Shown here piece by piece: positions 7,478 to 8,113 of a stretch of DNA of 8,113 nucleotides. Position 1 is the stretch's first letter. Every line of letters starts with the position of its first letter. The notes below the pieces were generated by a model. The model saw only the letters and a list, made by a program, of their open reading frames with translations, had not been told where the DNA came from and searched no databases. The stretch is taken from contig JALWRJ010000096.1 in NCBI GenBank assembly GCA_026994125.1, forward strand, positions 1-8,113, in the 5' to 3' direction. The stretch comes from Cyclobacteriaceae bacterium. GTDB lineage: Bacteria; Bacteroidota; Bacteroidia; Cytophagales; Cyclobacteriaceae. The position numbers and the translations under genes were made by a program.

Positions 7478-8113
7478 ATGAAACTATCTTTACTTACAAC
7501 CCTGTTGGCGCTTGTTTGCGGTTTAGCCAATGCTCAAATCATTGGTGAATATGTACAAGAAACCATTCCTGCTTTTGGCTTCTGTATAATGCCCGATAAC
7601 ACCCATTTTATGAGCCTGGAGGCTGACTACGATGGCGAATACATTACCGAAAGAGAGCTGATTGACCTTTTTGAAACGAGCCGGTTTGACTACAGTAAGG
7701 AATTGGTAAATTGGACGTATTATTCGTATTGGGCGCTTAACGAACGCACTATGCAGCAACCCACCAAGCATGTTTTTTATAAGATGATAGCCGACCCCAC
7801 CGGTACCTACATAGCCCTGGCACCAGTACGAGGAAAAGGTTGGCAACCCACCTTGGAATTGCTGGATGTAAGTACGCAAACCAAACTTTTTACCTTAGAT
7901 GTAAGCCAGGTAAACCCTGATATTGACTATTTAAACCTGGTTAGGTTCGATACCACCGGCACCCTGCTCTATATAGGAGCTAACGACCAGGGTGTGTTTA
8001 CCTACCAGCTTGAAAACAAAGAATTTAAAACCATACATCCCCCTTTTACCTACCAGCTGGCTGAGTTTGATTACCAAACAAACGAACCCATTTATAAAGC
8101 CTTTGTTAAAATG
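7478..8113 (+). CDS. Secreted protein of unknown function, N-terminal part (runs off right edge)
   Basis: An open frame of 212 codons reaches the window end without a stop. It begins MKLSLLTTLLALVCGLANAQ, a clear signal peptide with probable cleavage after ANA (residue 19), so the protein is exported. The mature part is soluble and rich in aromatic and acidic residues. About residues 100-180 hold strand-like units such as DPTGTYIALAP, LELLDVSTQTKLFTLDV and FDTTGTLLYIGANDQGVFTY, which look like WD40- or YVTN-type propeller blades. This is suggestive only. No catalytic motif is seen. The ATG at 7478 follows the membrane protein stop by 27 bases with no terminator between, so a shared transcript is likely. 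The C-terminus, including any sorting domain, is outside the window. Confidence 0.8.
   Translation, partial: MKLSLLTTLLALVCGLANAQIIGEYVQETIPAFGFCIMPDNTHFMSLEADYDGEYITERELIDLFETSRFDYSKELVNWTYYSYWALNERTMQQPTKHVFYKMIADPTGTYIALAPVRGKGWQPTLELLDVSTQTKLFTLDVSQVNPDIDYLNLVRFDTTGTLLYIGANDQGVFTYQLENKEFKTIHPPFTYQLAEFDYQTNEPIYKAFVKM

Overview
The window looks like core chromosome of a member of the Bacteroidota, possibly a Cytophagales- or Chitinophagales-type free-living bacterium; the order is a guess. Supporting evidence is the AT-rich spacers, A-rich leaders without Shine-Dalgarno sites before most genes, a TATATTTG promoter element of the Bacteroidota TAnnTTTG type, a two-component-regulator-type propeller protein, and the style of the ThrRS and IF3 sequences.

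Minus strand, read right to left from 4853: a TPR lipoprotein gene, thrS (threonyl-tRNA synthetase), infC (initiation factor IF3), rpmI (ribosomal protein L35) and rplT (ribosomal protein L20), closed by a rho-independent terminator at 455-487. This is the widely conserved thrS-infC-rpmI-rplT translation operon, with a lipoprotein gene placed 6 bases ahead of thrS. The infC gene is longer than its first GTG suggests. It begins at an AUU codon (1717) behind a perfect AAGGAGG, which stands out because no other gene here has such a site. A two-tier hairpin lies just before rplT and is a candidate L20 autoregulatory element. Beyond the terminator, still on the minus strand, is the 5' part of an exported beta-propeller (Reg_prop-like) protein that runs off the left edge. 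It has a UUG start, or else an ATG one base out of frame.

Plus strand, from 4965 to the right edge: an MsbA-like ABC half-transporter, a seven-helix membrane protein of unknown function, and the 5' part of a secreted protein of unknown function that runs off the right edge. The three lie head to tail with gaps of 56 and 27 bases and may be one operon, divergent from the lipoprotein-thrS operon across a 111-base spacer.

No mobile element, CRISPR array, tRNA or rRNA was seen, and no gene-free stretch exceeds 300 bases. I see no clear sign of an entirely new system. The most noteworthy items are the infC initiation signal, the hairpin before rplT, the odd start of the propeller gene directly behind a terminator, and the uncharacterised ABC/membrane/secreted trio.
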